64,000 nucleotides of DNA from Cheiracanthium punctorium (lineage: Eukaryota; Arthropoda; Arachnida; Araneae; Cheiracanthiidae). This document shows positions 36,856 to 47,557 of this stretch, in pieces. The stretch is from the NCBI GenBank assembly GCA_038373885.1, contig JAWZYV010019541.1, forward strand, positions 434,001-498,000. Direction: 5' to 3'. Both the position numbers and the translations under genes were made by a program. The notes below the pieces were generated by a model. It saw only the letters and a list, made by a program, of their open reading frames with translations, had not been told where the DNA came from and did no database searches. Every line of letters begins with the position of its first letter. Positions within the stretch are counted from its first letter, which is position 1.

Positions 36856-38015
36856 TTATGTATAAAGTGAAAATAAACAGCATAAAATGAAAAAAAGGAC
36901 ATTAATAGGGTATGTGATCCCCCTCATCTGTATACAAAGTTTACACTTTATGACCATGCTTTCAATTAGGTGGTCAACCACCGCAGAATTAAGCAATCGG
37001 CATTCTTCTTGTAGAGCAGTTTCCAGCTCAATAAGAGTGACTGGAGGTGGGAAACGTGAAGATACTGCACGGCCGAGAGCATCCCAAAGATTTTCAATGG
37101 GATTAAGGTCGGGCGAATATGCTGGGCACGCCATACGCGCAATCCCTTTACTCTCCAGGTAGTCATCGACGATGTCAGCTCTATGGGGACGTGCGTTATC
37201 GTCCATTAAAACAAAAGTAGGGCCAACTGCTGCAGCGTACAATCTCCCAATGGGTTCTAGGACTTCATCTCGATACCGGACAGCCATCACAGAACCCCGT
37301 TTAAAGGTGTGCAGGTCGGTGCGGTATACTAATGAAATCCCTGTTCACACCATAATGCTTCCGCCTCGGAATGCGGTATGTTCGGTGATGTTTTGGGGCT
37401 GATTGCGTGTTCCTTGTTCACGCCATAGCCTTATACGCTTGTCATAGGGCTCCAAAGCAAATCTTGACTCATCAGTAAACATGACATTGCCCCAGTCAGA
37501 CACAGTCCAATTGGCATGTTCCCGGGACCACTTTAATCGTGCGCCCTCTTGATTGGACGGATAGAAAAACACAAACTCGAGGTACCAGGGCGTACAGTCC
37601 ACTCCTATGTAATCTTCGGCGTACAGTAGCTGCAGATATCGCCTTATCAATGGACGCTGTAACCACAGATGTCACACGTGTGGAGGTCGCTCTGCGATTC
37701 CGCTTGGCTAAAATAGCAATATATCGATCTTCCGCGGGGGTTTTAACCCTTGGGTAACCGGATACGGGCCTTCGGACAACTGTCTGTGTGGTTTGGAATT
37801 GTTTCCATAAACGTGAAATTACAGAATGATGAACGCCGAAGAAAAGCGCAACATCTGTGATAAACTGGCCTGCTCAATACATCCAACAGCCCGACAGCTC
37901 TCAGAAAATTCCATTTGTCTTCTGAAAGCCCTAAAAGCACGTACAGCTTGAAAAAAAATCGTACGAATGTTCTCAACACCTTTGATCGTCACTAACATCC
38001 AACTCCTGTAACCCT
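36856..38015 (-). pseudogene. Tc1-like transposase pseudogene
   Basis: Decayed minus-strand Tc1/mariner transposase. The C-terminal half (36856-37650) is one frame with a single internal stop (plus-strand TCA at 37342-37344, where intact relatives have Trp in a VWxG box). It shows the first Asp in VMFTDESRFAL, the second in LMDDNARPH, and the Glu in YSPDLNPIENLWD, so the DD34E triad is still readable. Upstream, other frames carry HHSVISRLWKQFQTT (a helix-turn-helix segment) and TPAEDRYIAILAKRNRRA, so at least one frameshift lies near 37590-37650 and the extreme N-terminus is scrambled. The normal C-terminal stop after RGITYP is also lost. It is diverged from the intact protein at 46262-47305. 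No TIR pair was recognised around it. Confidence 0.88.
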
Positions 38016-38090
38016 TCACAATGGCGGCGGCTTCTTATACGACTGCCTGTTTTGCATATTTCTCGGCGAGAACCCGTGATTGGCTGTTAC

Positions 38091-38267
38091 CAGGGGCGTA
38101 GCCAAGGGAGGGGGGGGGGGTTAGGGGAGTCATAACCCCCCCATGAGAAATTTTAGGCCATACAAAATGTATATTCTTCACTACATTATCACACACACGT
38201 ATACATATATATATGAGTTGTAGTAGTCGTAACCCCCCCCCATGAAAAATTTCTGGCTACGCCCCTG
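38091..38267 (+). mobile_element. GGCGTAGCC-family hAT-type MITE
   Basis: A 177-bp element with ends CAGGGGCGTAGCC and GGCTACGCCCCTG and perfect 8-bp flanks GCTGTTAC (38083-38090 and 38268-38275). The interior is as in 14106-14274 and 25008-25179. It lies about 75 bp beyond the decayed Tc1 gene. Confidence 0.95.
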
Positions 38268-38275
38268 GCTGTTAC

Positions 38276-38591
38276 CTAACATACCTGCATACTTCCTTCT
38301 ACCTTTGCAGCAAATTTCAGCTTCTTTAATTCAGATTGATTTACGGACATTAACATTTTCCTCTCCGTGCTTAACATTTGGAAGTGAGTGTACATTATGC
38401 ATGCAATTTCCTTTTCTGTTCAGCACAACTTTCAACAAGTAACAAAAGTACATTTGTTTTAAGTAAACAAACACAAAAATAATTTACTAACCTTTTTAAA
38501 TTGAGTGTGTTTCTGGGATATTATCTTGTGTGTGGGATGTTATCTTGTGTAAGCCGTTAAACTTTTGAATATGCCACCCAACAACTTTTGC
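38276..38591. other. Unassigned intergenic DNA
   Basis: Contains a short direct repeat of GGGATATTATCTTGTGTGTG (about 38515-38551). No gene recognised. Confidence 0.4.
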
Positions 38592-38624
38592 CCCTCAACA
38601 CTACACTGAGTGTAGTGTTGAGGG
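38592..38624. repeat. Perfect 15-bp hairpin
   Basis: CCCTCAACACTACAC and GTGTAGTGTTGAGGG are exact inverted repeats around a 3-base loop (TGA). No T run follows, so a terminator role is not suggested. Confidence 0.9.
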
Positions 38625-38639
38625 TCAAGCGAAGATAGC

Positions 38640-39307
38640 AAAATGCTCCAGAAAAAAAATACTGCCAAGCAGAATGAGAAGGGTGCTTCCTATTGGATGG
38701 AAGATAAAGGATATAGGAGTGCGAAATTCTTCAAATCGACGTGAGGGGGAAGGGATAGCTATGTTGTACTAGGAAGCAGCATTTCCTTTCATCCCCTTCC
38801 CCACAGACAGCGCAATCTCTGAATAGTCTTTTCGAAGTCCGATTCCAGCCTCGGGACGACTGACCGAGGATACGTGCAACCGAGGAGTATATGAAGGAAG
38901 TTGGTTGAGTTTTATCCCGAGGTTAGGGAGCTGCGGAATGAATTACACGTCGGCGGAATAGTTTCAGCGGACGTTAAATGGACGTCGAACAAAAATTCCC
39001 AAGTACGAGCCGAAGAAATAGACAGTCAGCCAACTTTTTATCGAACTCTCTTGCTGCCTGGGATACAGGTATATTAATTAAATTAAAATTATTGAATAAT
39101 AATAAATAGATGGTATAGCCAAACAAATATTAATAAAATTATTGTAATTAAAACTATAATAAATATATGTACTAGTTAAATACATACATTTTGTTTACTT
39201 TTCAGAAATTTATTCTAATATTGAGATAGATTATTTAAAAACTAAAATTAGAATTTAAAAAACGTATAGTCACTGAAGAGGAACACCGTTTTTTTCGTTT
39301 TTTTTAA
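38640..39307. other. Unassigned DNA
   Basis: About 38690-39060 is GC-balanced with short G runs. No family identified. Confidence 0.35.

Positions 39308-39345
<38 letters not shown>
39308..39345. repeat. (TA)n(TG)n microsatellite
   Basis: Alternating TA repeats pass directly into alternating TG repeats, abutting the LTR candidate at 39343. Confidence 0.9.
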
Positions 39346-39777
39346 AACATTAGGCGCTGCTACGGGAAAGTTTGTAGTCGTGTACCGGATGAGTCGAGAC
39401 TGTTGAGGCGGCCAGCGTTGGGTGTTAGGCGAGGCGGCTCGGGACTCTGGTTTCGAGCCGTTATTGCGGGATCCGAGATGGTCTTTGCTGGCCGGCAAAC
39501 GCTGGAACGAGCCGTGAAAATCCTTGGGCACGCTTTACGGCTGCCGATGGATGAAAGGAGTCGGAGTCCAATTGCGATTACATAATTTTATTGGGTGATT
39601 CAATACATCTTTCCACGCTAATTGCGGTCAAGCGAAAAGTCGCTCCTGGGCTGCATCAGCCCCTTTTATTAATTTTTGAGGTCGTGTGACATGATCCAAG
39701 CGCGTTGCAATTATTGGCCGGTCCCAGAATCTGGGCAGCGGTTTTTCAAGGTTTGTTATGCCTTTCAAGACGCCACA
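39343..39777 (-). repeat. Candidate solo LTR
   Basis: Read on the minus strand it begins TGTGGCGTCTTGAAAGG and ends CGCCTAATGTTACA (TG...CA). A TATA-like AATTAATAAAAGGGG stretch is followed about 70 bp later by CCCAATAAAATTATG, a polyadenylation-like signal, in the order expected of a BEL/Pao- or Gypsy-type LTR. The GC content (about 50%) differs from the flanks. The target duplication cannot be read because the left side is a microsatellite. No second copy exists in the window. Confidence 0.5.
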
Positions 39778-40215
39778 GTGGCTGAACACGGGGACTGCCT
39801 ACAAAATTAACAAAGGAATTGCAAGGGACCGTGTAGAAATTGCAGTTTTTGAAAGCAGATTCTTTTGTTCCAACTGAATTAAAACTGCATAGTTCTAGAA
39901 ATGTGGGATTTTAGCAGGCTTTTGATTGGTAATGTTATATATATATATATATACTATATACATATATACATACATATGTGCATTTGACTCTATTGGTTTC
40001 TTGTTGTTAGGCTTAGTCCTACGAGACATACGAGATATCACTCGCTATATAGATCCAAACTTTTTTTAGCTTTGACAGTGCTGTTTTCTTACAACATCTG
40101 TGGCCTATTGTACCCATTGATATTCTTTTTATTTATTTATTTATTTATTTTTAAACTGTTCTTTTATGTGCTTCTGCTGAAGATATTATTTTCTGTGATT
40201 TAATTTTTACATATT
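39778..40215. other. Unassigned AT-rich DNA
   Basis: TA microsatellite at about 39935-39965 and a (TTTA)n run at about 40130-40155. Nothing else recognised. Confidence 0.4.
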
Positions 40216-41159
40216 TGATGAAATGCTGGAACACAGGATTTTCTCCTGTTTACGTATTTTCTTTTTTTTTCTTCTTTTACACGTGCACTTAGAATACTTG
40301 GGCACGAAGTAAACACTTTATTGAAGGGAAAAAATGACGATCATCAACATGCAAGATGTGGATAGCTTCTTGCACTAGACAAAACATCACTTCCGAACTC
40401 CGTATGTGAAGACGCATAAAAATGCACTCATTCCTGAATCACAGAAGAAAACAGATAAATAACAATGACCATTTTTCTATTTTCAGAATCACAATATAGG
40501 CTTCTTGGTTAAATTGCACACAAACAATATTGATTTAAGGAACAATTACATATTTCCACATAAAATTAAATACATTACGGACATGGACAGAGGTACAAGC
40601 CCCGAAGGGCTTGTCCAAACCTCCAAAGCAGCTCAACTCTGGTCCCTAACTCACTACTAACTGCTCGTATTGAAAGATGCACAGGGGAAGGGGGTTTTAT
40701 CACGAGGTCAAATTTGGCCGTTAAGATATTACGTATGTAAGAAGAGAGAAAATGAATTCGAAAGACTTTTCTAGAACATTCGATGAGTGCATCTGCAAAA
40801 AAAGAAGAAAAAGATAAACAAAACACTGCGGTCTGGGAGCAGTGCAATACTGCAAGTTAGGCTTTCATATGAATGTGCGAAAAGTGTATGGTAAGAAAAT
40901 AAATAAATAAAACAGATTGCAGCTGCAAATTTTATTAGCATAGCTGAAGGCAGAAAATCGAAATGATTTAAAAGTACGTTATTGCCTTACAAATGAAATG
41001 GATAAAAGGAAATTTGAAAGCTTTAAAAAACAGTTACTGTTAAAAACTTATAATTAGTTAAATTTAGAATAGAGTATTAATTTAAATTTAGACAAACGTA
41101 ATTAACATTTGTATTAAGAATTTTCATTAAAAAAATATGCACGTTGTGTCAACGTGACA
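40216..41159 (-). repeat. LTR-like direct repeat, copy 1 (candidate 3' LTR)
   Basis: About 944 bp, closely similar along its length to 47558-48528 in the same orientation. On the minus strand it begins TGTCACGTTGACACAACG, preceded by AAACTTGGGGGAGTATA, a polypurine tract of the kind found next to copia-type 3' LTRs, and it ends near TTTCATCA. The pair differs by small indels and substitutions, so the two copies diverged some time ago. Confidence 0.68.
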
Positions 41160-41411
41160 TATACTCCCCCAAGTTTGCGAGAAAAAAATATACGCATTAT
41201 ATATTCAATCAGTAGAACGCAAGATAATAATATTCACCTATAAAGCAATATTGAAGAATGAGAGTTCTTGAAGAAAAAATAAGGTGACTGCGTATTTACT
41301 GAAAATATTATAGTTCAAATATAGTTCTTGAGAATTAGTCGCAAAAGTTCTTGTAACATATCGTCAATAAACAATGGGTGTCCCAAGAAAAGAAATCTTG
41401 TTAATACAACA

Positions 41412-41444
<33 letters not shown>

Positions 41445-42629
41445 TATAGTCTTCTCATTAGTTCAAATTCAGTTGTATGAAATATTGTCCCAATATAACC
41501 TTGAATTTGACGGTAAATGCTATAATTGTTCTGTTAAAAGCATTGAAATTACAGCATGACAGTCTTTAGAAAAAAAGTCTTTGAAGAAAATCCTGTCACC
41601 ATACATAAAATGTTTGAGATTGAAACTAAACAAATTATGTAATTAATACATCAAGTTATATAATTAAAAATATTCATATTCAAAAGTTGTAAAATATAAA
41701 AAATATTATTCACAATACTTAATAAAAACATACAAAACTTTAAATAATATCATATCTTCGTATGTAAATTTTTTATGTTCAGCGTTTGAGATGCGACTTT
41801 TCACATATAATATTCTCAAATTAATTCTTTAGGATCCAAAAACAATTTTTTTAATCATAATTCTCCGACATTTTTATTCATAACCTAGGTTTTTATTATC
41901 ATCATCATCAAAAAAAGTCATTATTCTGTTTCAAAATGGATCTGTATAAAACTCTTATAGTACCAAAAAATTTATATCAAAATGATAAGCTTTGTTCATA
42001 TTTCAACATATTAACCTTAGAGACATAAAACATACACAATGTATTTTTAACAATTATCCAAAATAACAAAACAGTTAAAAGTTTAAATATTCGAAACAAA
42101 TAACAAAACAAGTTTGTGTGTGTCGAAAAGGAAATTGAAAACGAAAACAAAAAACAAAAAAAACATGTGCAAAAAAAGTAGTTTTGAAGGGAAAAAAAAA
42201 GTGGAATTATTTGACTTCACTTAATTCTTCTCAAGAATCAAAAAGACACATATGAATAGAACAGTAGAAAATACAAAAAATGTGTAAAATGATAAGTTCA
42301 CAATTACTGGGCAAAAAAAATGCAAAATAACTGTGTATAACAGATTATTGAAAATTTAAGAACAAACAAAATGCGACCTGTATACAAGGAACTGGAACCA
42401 CCCAATGCAAACAGGAGATCCGGTTATTCACATTAAAAGGCTCAAGCACTTATTTAAAAGTACACAATGTGTGCAAGACAACAACAATATAATTCAAGAG
42501 ACAAAAAAAAAAAAAAAAAAAAAAAAAAAGAATCAGTATTTCAGCTATAAAATTGAGTAAAAATGACCAAGTAAAAAAGTATATTGTGAGGTAAAAATTG
42601 GACTAAAAAATAATTAAATAAGCTGAATA

Positions 42630-42845
42630 TAATTTCACGTATGCTGTGCCATGGACTTAAGTATGCAGTGTGTAAAAATAAAAACAAAAAGTGTGTACCT
42701 CAGAAAGGCATTGCCATGGACCTGGAAACTATAACAAGCGTGTGGAAAGAAAAGCAAATGTGGCTCAAGCAGACTTTGTCATGGTGAGGAAAAAAAAGAG
42801 TTTGTACCTCAAAGAGGCTGTACCATGAATATCAAGTAAAATGCA
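42630..42845. repeat. Degenerate tandem repeat
   Basis: Units of about 80-110 bp containing (G)TGTACCTCA(A/G)A, then (T)GCCATGGAC or ACCATGAATA, then GTGTG(T/G)A recur two to three times with many changes. Confidence 0.6.
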
Positions 42846-43269
42846 GTATATAGAGAAAAGAATGTGAATCATGAAAAAAACTGCACAAAAAAAAACTGCA
42901 CAAAAAAAAAAAAAACCGCAACGTATACTGTTGAAACCATCAAAGAAACCAAAAAAAGAAAACTGGACCAGCCAGTAACCAAAAATGGTGCAATCAAACA
43001 CCATATCTCGCATCGCTTTGCAAAAGTGTATCGAATTCACAATATACAAAAATGAGTGTAAAATTGTAGTCCTAAAAAAAATTTCACCAACATGTGTAAA
43101 TTTCATGTAAGTCTTACATGATATAATAGGTATACTAACAAATAATGAAAATTATGTAGGCAAAATGAAAACAATTATCATAAGTTAATTAAAGCAAATT
43201 AAACACATGTATATATCTAAATAAAATAAAATATAATGGATATCAGTTTGTGTAATACTTGAAAAAGTT

Positions 43270-43410
43270 GTAATTGCTGGTCGGGAAAATTCTTATGAAC
43301 TCAAGCACCAGCAACAAGAGCTTAGAGTAATAAAAACAAGACACATTGCTGGTTGGGGAAAATATCCTCGAGAAACTAAAGCACCAGCAGCAGAAGTTCT
43401 CAAAGAAATA
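43270..43410. repeat. Two-unit degenerate tandem repeat
   Basis: ATTGCTGGTCGGGAAAAT at 43273 and ATTGCTGGTTGGGGAAAAT at about 43346 begin two units of about 75 bp that both continue to AGCACCAGCA and an AAGAG/AGAAG segment. Confidence 0.7.
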
Positions 43411-43592
43411 CAACAGTCATATACGGGTATATAAAAGTCTAATGATCAGGCATTCTCAAACAAAATTCACAAAATTGATGGTATCACTTTTGTATAAATA
43501 GAAGGTGAATGCAATCTTATATTATAATTACTTCAAATTATCTCTTACTTATCTCAGTATAAAAAATACGTCACATATATTACTACCATAAT

Positions 43593-44051
43593 CAGGCCCG
43601 GACTGGCCGCCAGGGTGTCCGACTGTCTGCAGACGGGTGGGCACCCAACCTCGGCGGGTCCTCTCTGCTGAGGGCCGGCCCCCAAACAGGAAAAAGAAAA
43701 AAAAAGAATGCTATACTGGTAGCACTTAAAAGCAGTTTGACACTTGCAAAATCTTTTGCAGCTGCAATTACGACCCAGAAGGCTTCAAAACACTTCATTT
43801 TAAATGTAGTTCTCAAAAATTTTTGAGAGAGGGTTCCCGAATGAACAAGGGATTAATTAATATGAATGACGCATATTAATAGATCAATATTTTATTAATG
43901 CATTAATTATCAATCATAATTAATTAATAATAACACCATTCCTCCCCCCATACCCCGAAAGTTAACACATCCTAATATTTATCGGTTACACAATAACCCA
44001 GGCTCCCTTCTCTTGAGACGGGCGGGCCCCCACCCTCCCAGTCCGAGCCTG
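43593..44051. mobile_element. hAT-type MITE, CAGGCCCGGACTGG ends
   Basis: A 459-bp element with left end CAGGCCCGGACTGGCC and right end whose complement is CAGGCTCGGACTGGGAGG, with perfect 8-bp flanks ACCATAAT (43585-43592 and 44052-44059). It is GC-rich at both ends and AT-rich in the centre. The minus-strand open frame inside it is not a known protein. It lies within the LTR-like interval 41160-47557 and so inserted later. Confidence 0.93.
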
Positions 44052-44378
44052 ACCATAATTACTTAGTACAGCAAATAAAATATTCATGCGAAAATAACTG
44101 TGAAAAATTATCATATTCAGAATCAAAAGTTGTTCTCAACTATTAGTGTTCAATCTTTTTTTTTTTTTTTTAAAAACATTATACGCATATACATAAATTT
44201 CTTGACAATTATATATAAATTAACACACTTCGTACTATTAAGAGTTTCAAAAAAATTCAAGTAAACAAATAAGCCATAGAGTTCTCAGGAAACAATTTTT
44301 GCACTTTGAGAACATTTTAACGTGAAGTTTTCAAAATGTTTTCAAACGAAAAAAATTAAAATCAAAGTGGAAATGACA

Positions 44379-45786
44379 CCCAGACAGCACATAAGCTTAA
44401 ATCAAGCTTGACATTTCCTTGAATTTGACGTATTAATGCAAGCTTGACAGTTCAATTCATTTTAAGCTTGCAGCAAGCTTAAAGAGATTTTAGGTTTCAA
44501 AGTGCGCAGTGATGGCGCCATCTGTGAAAGAGAATGGACATTAATTGTCTAGCGTCCTCAAAATTGCTGAAAGTTCGTAAAAGATGTGTTTTATTTTATT
44601 ACCAGTGCCATATTACCGGCAGGGCAAACGGGACAACTGCCCAGGGCCTACAGATTTTAGGGCCCAAAAATCTTACATCTTACACTTTTGTAGTTTTAAA
44701 ATAAAATTACAAAGGATTAAAAAAAAATTCAGAAGTTAAATATTTTTTTTAATTATAAAGTATGAACAATGAAAATAATTCAAATTTACATTTGTATAAA
44801 TTAATTTAAACTTATTTTTAATTCTTCGAAATGCTCTATATCGATATAGCATACCAATATGTAGGAAAATAACTAACCACATTTGTAAAGAGAATTTTTA
44901 GCGTTAAAAAATAGCAAAATTTTTCAATTATTTGTTATTTTAAGAAATATTTACAAAAATGACTAAAGTGTTTGAATTCCATACATGTTAGCAACTGTGA
45001 TATAGCATTTCGAAGTAACGTTTAACTATCTGTTTCTTTGATTTCAGATTACTTAACACAAAATTTGTGTTAAGTAAGTAAACCCATTCTATATTTCCAA
45101 ATATGGAAATTCTTCAAAATAAAATACAATTATACTACAAAATTGATTTTAAAATCAGTCGTTTGTCTCGATTTTGGCCAGCAGTATTGCTCATGAGCGT
45201 TGCGGTACTGAAAGTTTTAAAACGTGTGCTGCTCTTAAGTTTATATTATGTTTATTTCAATATTAGTAGAGTCTCTAAATCATACATAACATTATTTTAA
45301 TTTTGATGCATCCCATGGAAAAATAAAAGAAACAAATAACACATCGCCCACTTATCAATCTGGCGAGAAAACGGCGTGGAAAGTCACTTCAAACTATAGT
45401 CATATCTGCGTGAAGCTTAGTAGCTGAACGGATAGCATGCTCGACTCCCAACCGAAAAGTCCCGGGTTCTATTCCAGCCACGAACACTCGATGGAAACAG
45501 ATTAAATTAAATTGAAATTTCAGCGTAGAGAGGGGGAAAATGCGTGGCAAAGTAAAATATGTGGGGCGAGTTCGCCGACCGGCTCCTCGTGTATTTAGGA
45601 TTTTTTTCTTCTTTTTGGAAAATTTTTTAAGCTTGAAATGTCAAGCTTAATGCAAGCTGGGCAAGTGTAAACTAGAACACTTGATTCAAGCTTGCATTAA
45701 GCTTACACGCTTGAAATTTTCAAGCTTATTGACTTGATAAATCAAGCTTGCTGCAAGTTTGATACAAGTTTGCTGTGCTGTCTGGG
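44379..45786. mobile_element. Unnamed TIR element with CAAGCTT subterminal repeats
   Basis: A 1.4-kb element with termini CCCAGACAGCACATAAGC and, complemented, CCCAGACAGCACAGCAAAC. Both ends carry dense copies of AAGCTT-centred words (CAAGCTT, AAGCTTG): about five in the first 110 bp and about eight in the last 160 bp, in both orientations. This layout resembles transposase-binding arrays. It contains a nested tRNA-like SINE (45412-45600) and an apparently unpaired hAT end at about 44610. No transposase is encoded. I do not recognise the superfamily, and no clear target duplication is visible. A relative with a different motif lies at 57872-59172. Confidence 0.8.
45412..45600 (+). repeat. tRNA-derived SINE of a second type
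   Basis: TAGTAGCTGAACGGATAGCA (A-box-like), then CCCGGGTTCTATTCC (B-box-like, about 45462-45476), are spaced as in tRNA genes, followed by a non-tRNA body and a T/C-rich tail. It differs from the 283-526 family. It is nested inside the TIR element 44379-45786. Confidence 0.68.
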
Positions 45787-46002
45787 CAGTGCAAAAGAAT
45801 ACACTAAGGAAACTATATAACGCAACATACTTAACAAACGGTTAGCCTAGTTAACATAGCAATGGCACCCTATTATACTGATGAATATTTTTGTGTGGTT
45901 ATTTATATATAAATTGTGATAGCACATATTTGTAAAATAAATCCAAAAGCAAAACAATAGAGAATTAGAAATTGCGGCTCAAGTGATCGATGATAGAATA
46001 TA

Positions 46003-47553
46003 CACTGGTGTGCAAAAATTAAGGACGAAGTCGAAAAATTAGCATATCAGCTGAACGAAGAGGCAGAGCGGACAGAAAGACCAATCAGGAGATTAAGTAA
46101 GGTGATGTACGGTAGCACATGCGCAGATATGCAGGTAGACGTAATGGGGGAGTGTCTGAGTAGTATAAAGCATGTTGTCGGTGTAAGATCAGTATTTCTG
46201 GCAAAGAGATTGCACGCCGTATAGCAGTTAAAATCACACCGAGTTGCTGCCTCAGCGAGAAATGGCGAATAATCAATCTGTTAGACGACATCTGGATGCT
46301 TTTACCCGAGGTCGAATCATTGGGATGTTGGAGGAAGGCCGCAGTGTGACAAGTGTGGCTGCAGAGTTCGGAATTGCTCACAGCATCGTTTCACGACTTT
46401 GGAGACAATTTCAAACTACAGGAATAGCTATCCGGGGGTTTAGTAGTGGTCGTCCACGAGGAACCACACCCGCAGATGACCGGTATATTGCCTTACAGGC
46501 CAGAAGAAACTGGCGGCAGACAGCGGGAGAAATCACTAGACACATGACACAGGCGACTGGACGACCGATATCGCGTTTTACCGTGGCCAGAAGACTGCAC
46601 GGTGGTGGTCTGTTTGCACGACGCCCTGTACGGTGTGTACCTCTAACGCCTGCCCATCGGAGAAGGCGTTCTCTGTGGTGCCGGGAACACCGGAATTGGA
46701 GAGACAATGAGTGGGGACGAGTACTCTTTACAGATGAGAGCAGATTCAGTCTGAGTAACGATTCTCATCGCATACTCATCTGGAGAGAGCGGGGAAGCCG
46801 CAATCATCCCTCGAACATCATTGAAAGGGACAGGTATGGAGGTGGCGGTGTTCTCGTTTGGGGAGGCATCATGCTTGGTAGTCATATAGACCTTCACATC
46901 TTCGACGCAGGTTCAGTCAACGGGACCCGTTATTGTAACGAGATTCTTCTTCCATATGTGCGTCTTTTTAGAGGCGCTATGGGTCCGCAGTTCCTTTTCA
47001 TGGACGACAATGCACCATGTCATCGCACAGTAGCTGCCGAACAGCTCTTAGAGAGTGAGGATATTGAACGTATGGATTGGCCGGCACGATCTCCGGATCT
47101 CAATCCCATCGAGCATGTATGGGATTTTCTAGGCAGACGCTTGGCAGCTCGTACCTTACCACCAGTAACGATTCCGGAGTTTCGATTGGTGCTGCAAGAC
47201 GAATGGGCAGCAATGCCTCAACAACTCATTGACACCCTCATTCTCAGCATGGGCAGACGCTGTGAAACCTGCCTAGCAGTCAGGGGAGATCATATACCCT
47301 ATTAAAGAGCGGATGTTTCTTGCTGGACACCCATCACAGGGATGTTTCGGCCTTCAGTCGCATTGCGCTCCATGCTACTTTTTCAATAAAGCTTCTTTTT
47401 ATCCCTCTGATTTCTCTTTTAGTAAGTGTTGCTTACATTACTCATGTCCTTACGTATTGGGGATCTTACGGTATTAAATGTGTTGATTTAGAAAGCTTTT
47501 GTACAAAGTTATATTGAAAAAACCGTCTCGTCCTTAATTTTTGCACACCAGTG
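46003..47553 (+). mobile_element. Apparently intact Tc1-like transposon
   Basis: A 1551-bp element bounded by TA dinucleotides (46001-46002 and 47554-47555). Its termini are inverted copies beginning CACTGGTGTGCAAAAATT and identical for 26 bases. It carries one complete transposase gene on the plus strand with about 260 bp of 5' and 250 bp of 3' non-coding DNA. It sits 2 bp from the end of the LTR-like repeat at 47558. The identical ends and open gene suggest recent insertion. Confidence 0.96.
46262..47305 (+). CDS. Tc1-like DD34E transposase, intact
   Basis: 347 codons, the normal Tc1 transposase length. The enzyme cuts the element at its inverted repeats and joins it at TA targets. The N-terminal helix-turn-helix (FTRGRIIGML...FGIAHSIVSRLWRQF, about residues 14-50) is followed by a GRPRG linker motif (about 63-67) and a second DNA-binding segment. 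The catalytic core has Asp158 in LFTDESRF, Asp249 in FMDDNAPCH and Glu284 in LNPIEHVW, with 34 residues between the last two (DD34E). The start is the first ATG in frame (46262), with purine at -3 and G at +4. The stop at 47303-47305 follows DHIPY. No frameshift or stop is seen. Activity is inferred, not shown. Confidence 0.96.
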   Translation: MANNQSVRRHLDAFTRGRIIGMLEEGRSVTSVAAEFGIAHSIVSRLWRQFQTTGIAIRGFSSGRPRGTTPADDRYIALQARRNWRQTAGEITRHMTQATGRPISRFTVARRLHGGGLFARRPVRCVPLTPAHRRRRSLWCREHRNWRDNEWGRVLFTDESRFSLSNDSHRILIWRERGSRNHPSNIIERDRYGGGGVLVWGGIMLGSHIDLHIFDAGSVNGTRYCNEILLPYVRLFRGAMGPQFLFMDDNAPCHRTVAAEQLLESEDIERMDWPARSPDLNPIEHVWDFLGRRLAARTLPPVTIPEFRLVLQDEWAAMPQQLIDTLILSMGRRCETCLAVRGDHIPY

Positions 47554-47557
47554 TATT

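Larger units (their letters stand above)
41160..47557 (-). mobile_element. Candidate LTR-element interior without gag-pol
   Basis: Between the two direct repeats lie 6.4 kb. After removing the later insertions (MITE 43593-44051, TIR element 44379-45786, Tc1 46003-47553) about 3 kb of AT-rich, apparently non-coding DNA remains, with long A and T tracts (about 41408-41443 and 42506-42530). No protease, RT or integrase is seen. If the flanks are true LTRs this is a non-autonomous LTR element. The primer-binding site is not recognised, and the outer flanks do not show a matching 4-5 bp duplication. Confidence 0.45.

Noticed and set aside
38592..38624. Rho-independent-type terminator
   Set aside because: No T run follows and the context is eukaryotic.
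46411..46897. Minus-strand frames opposite the Tc1 transposase
   Set aside because: Antisense shadows of the intact transposase.
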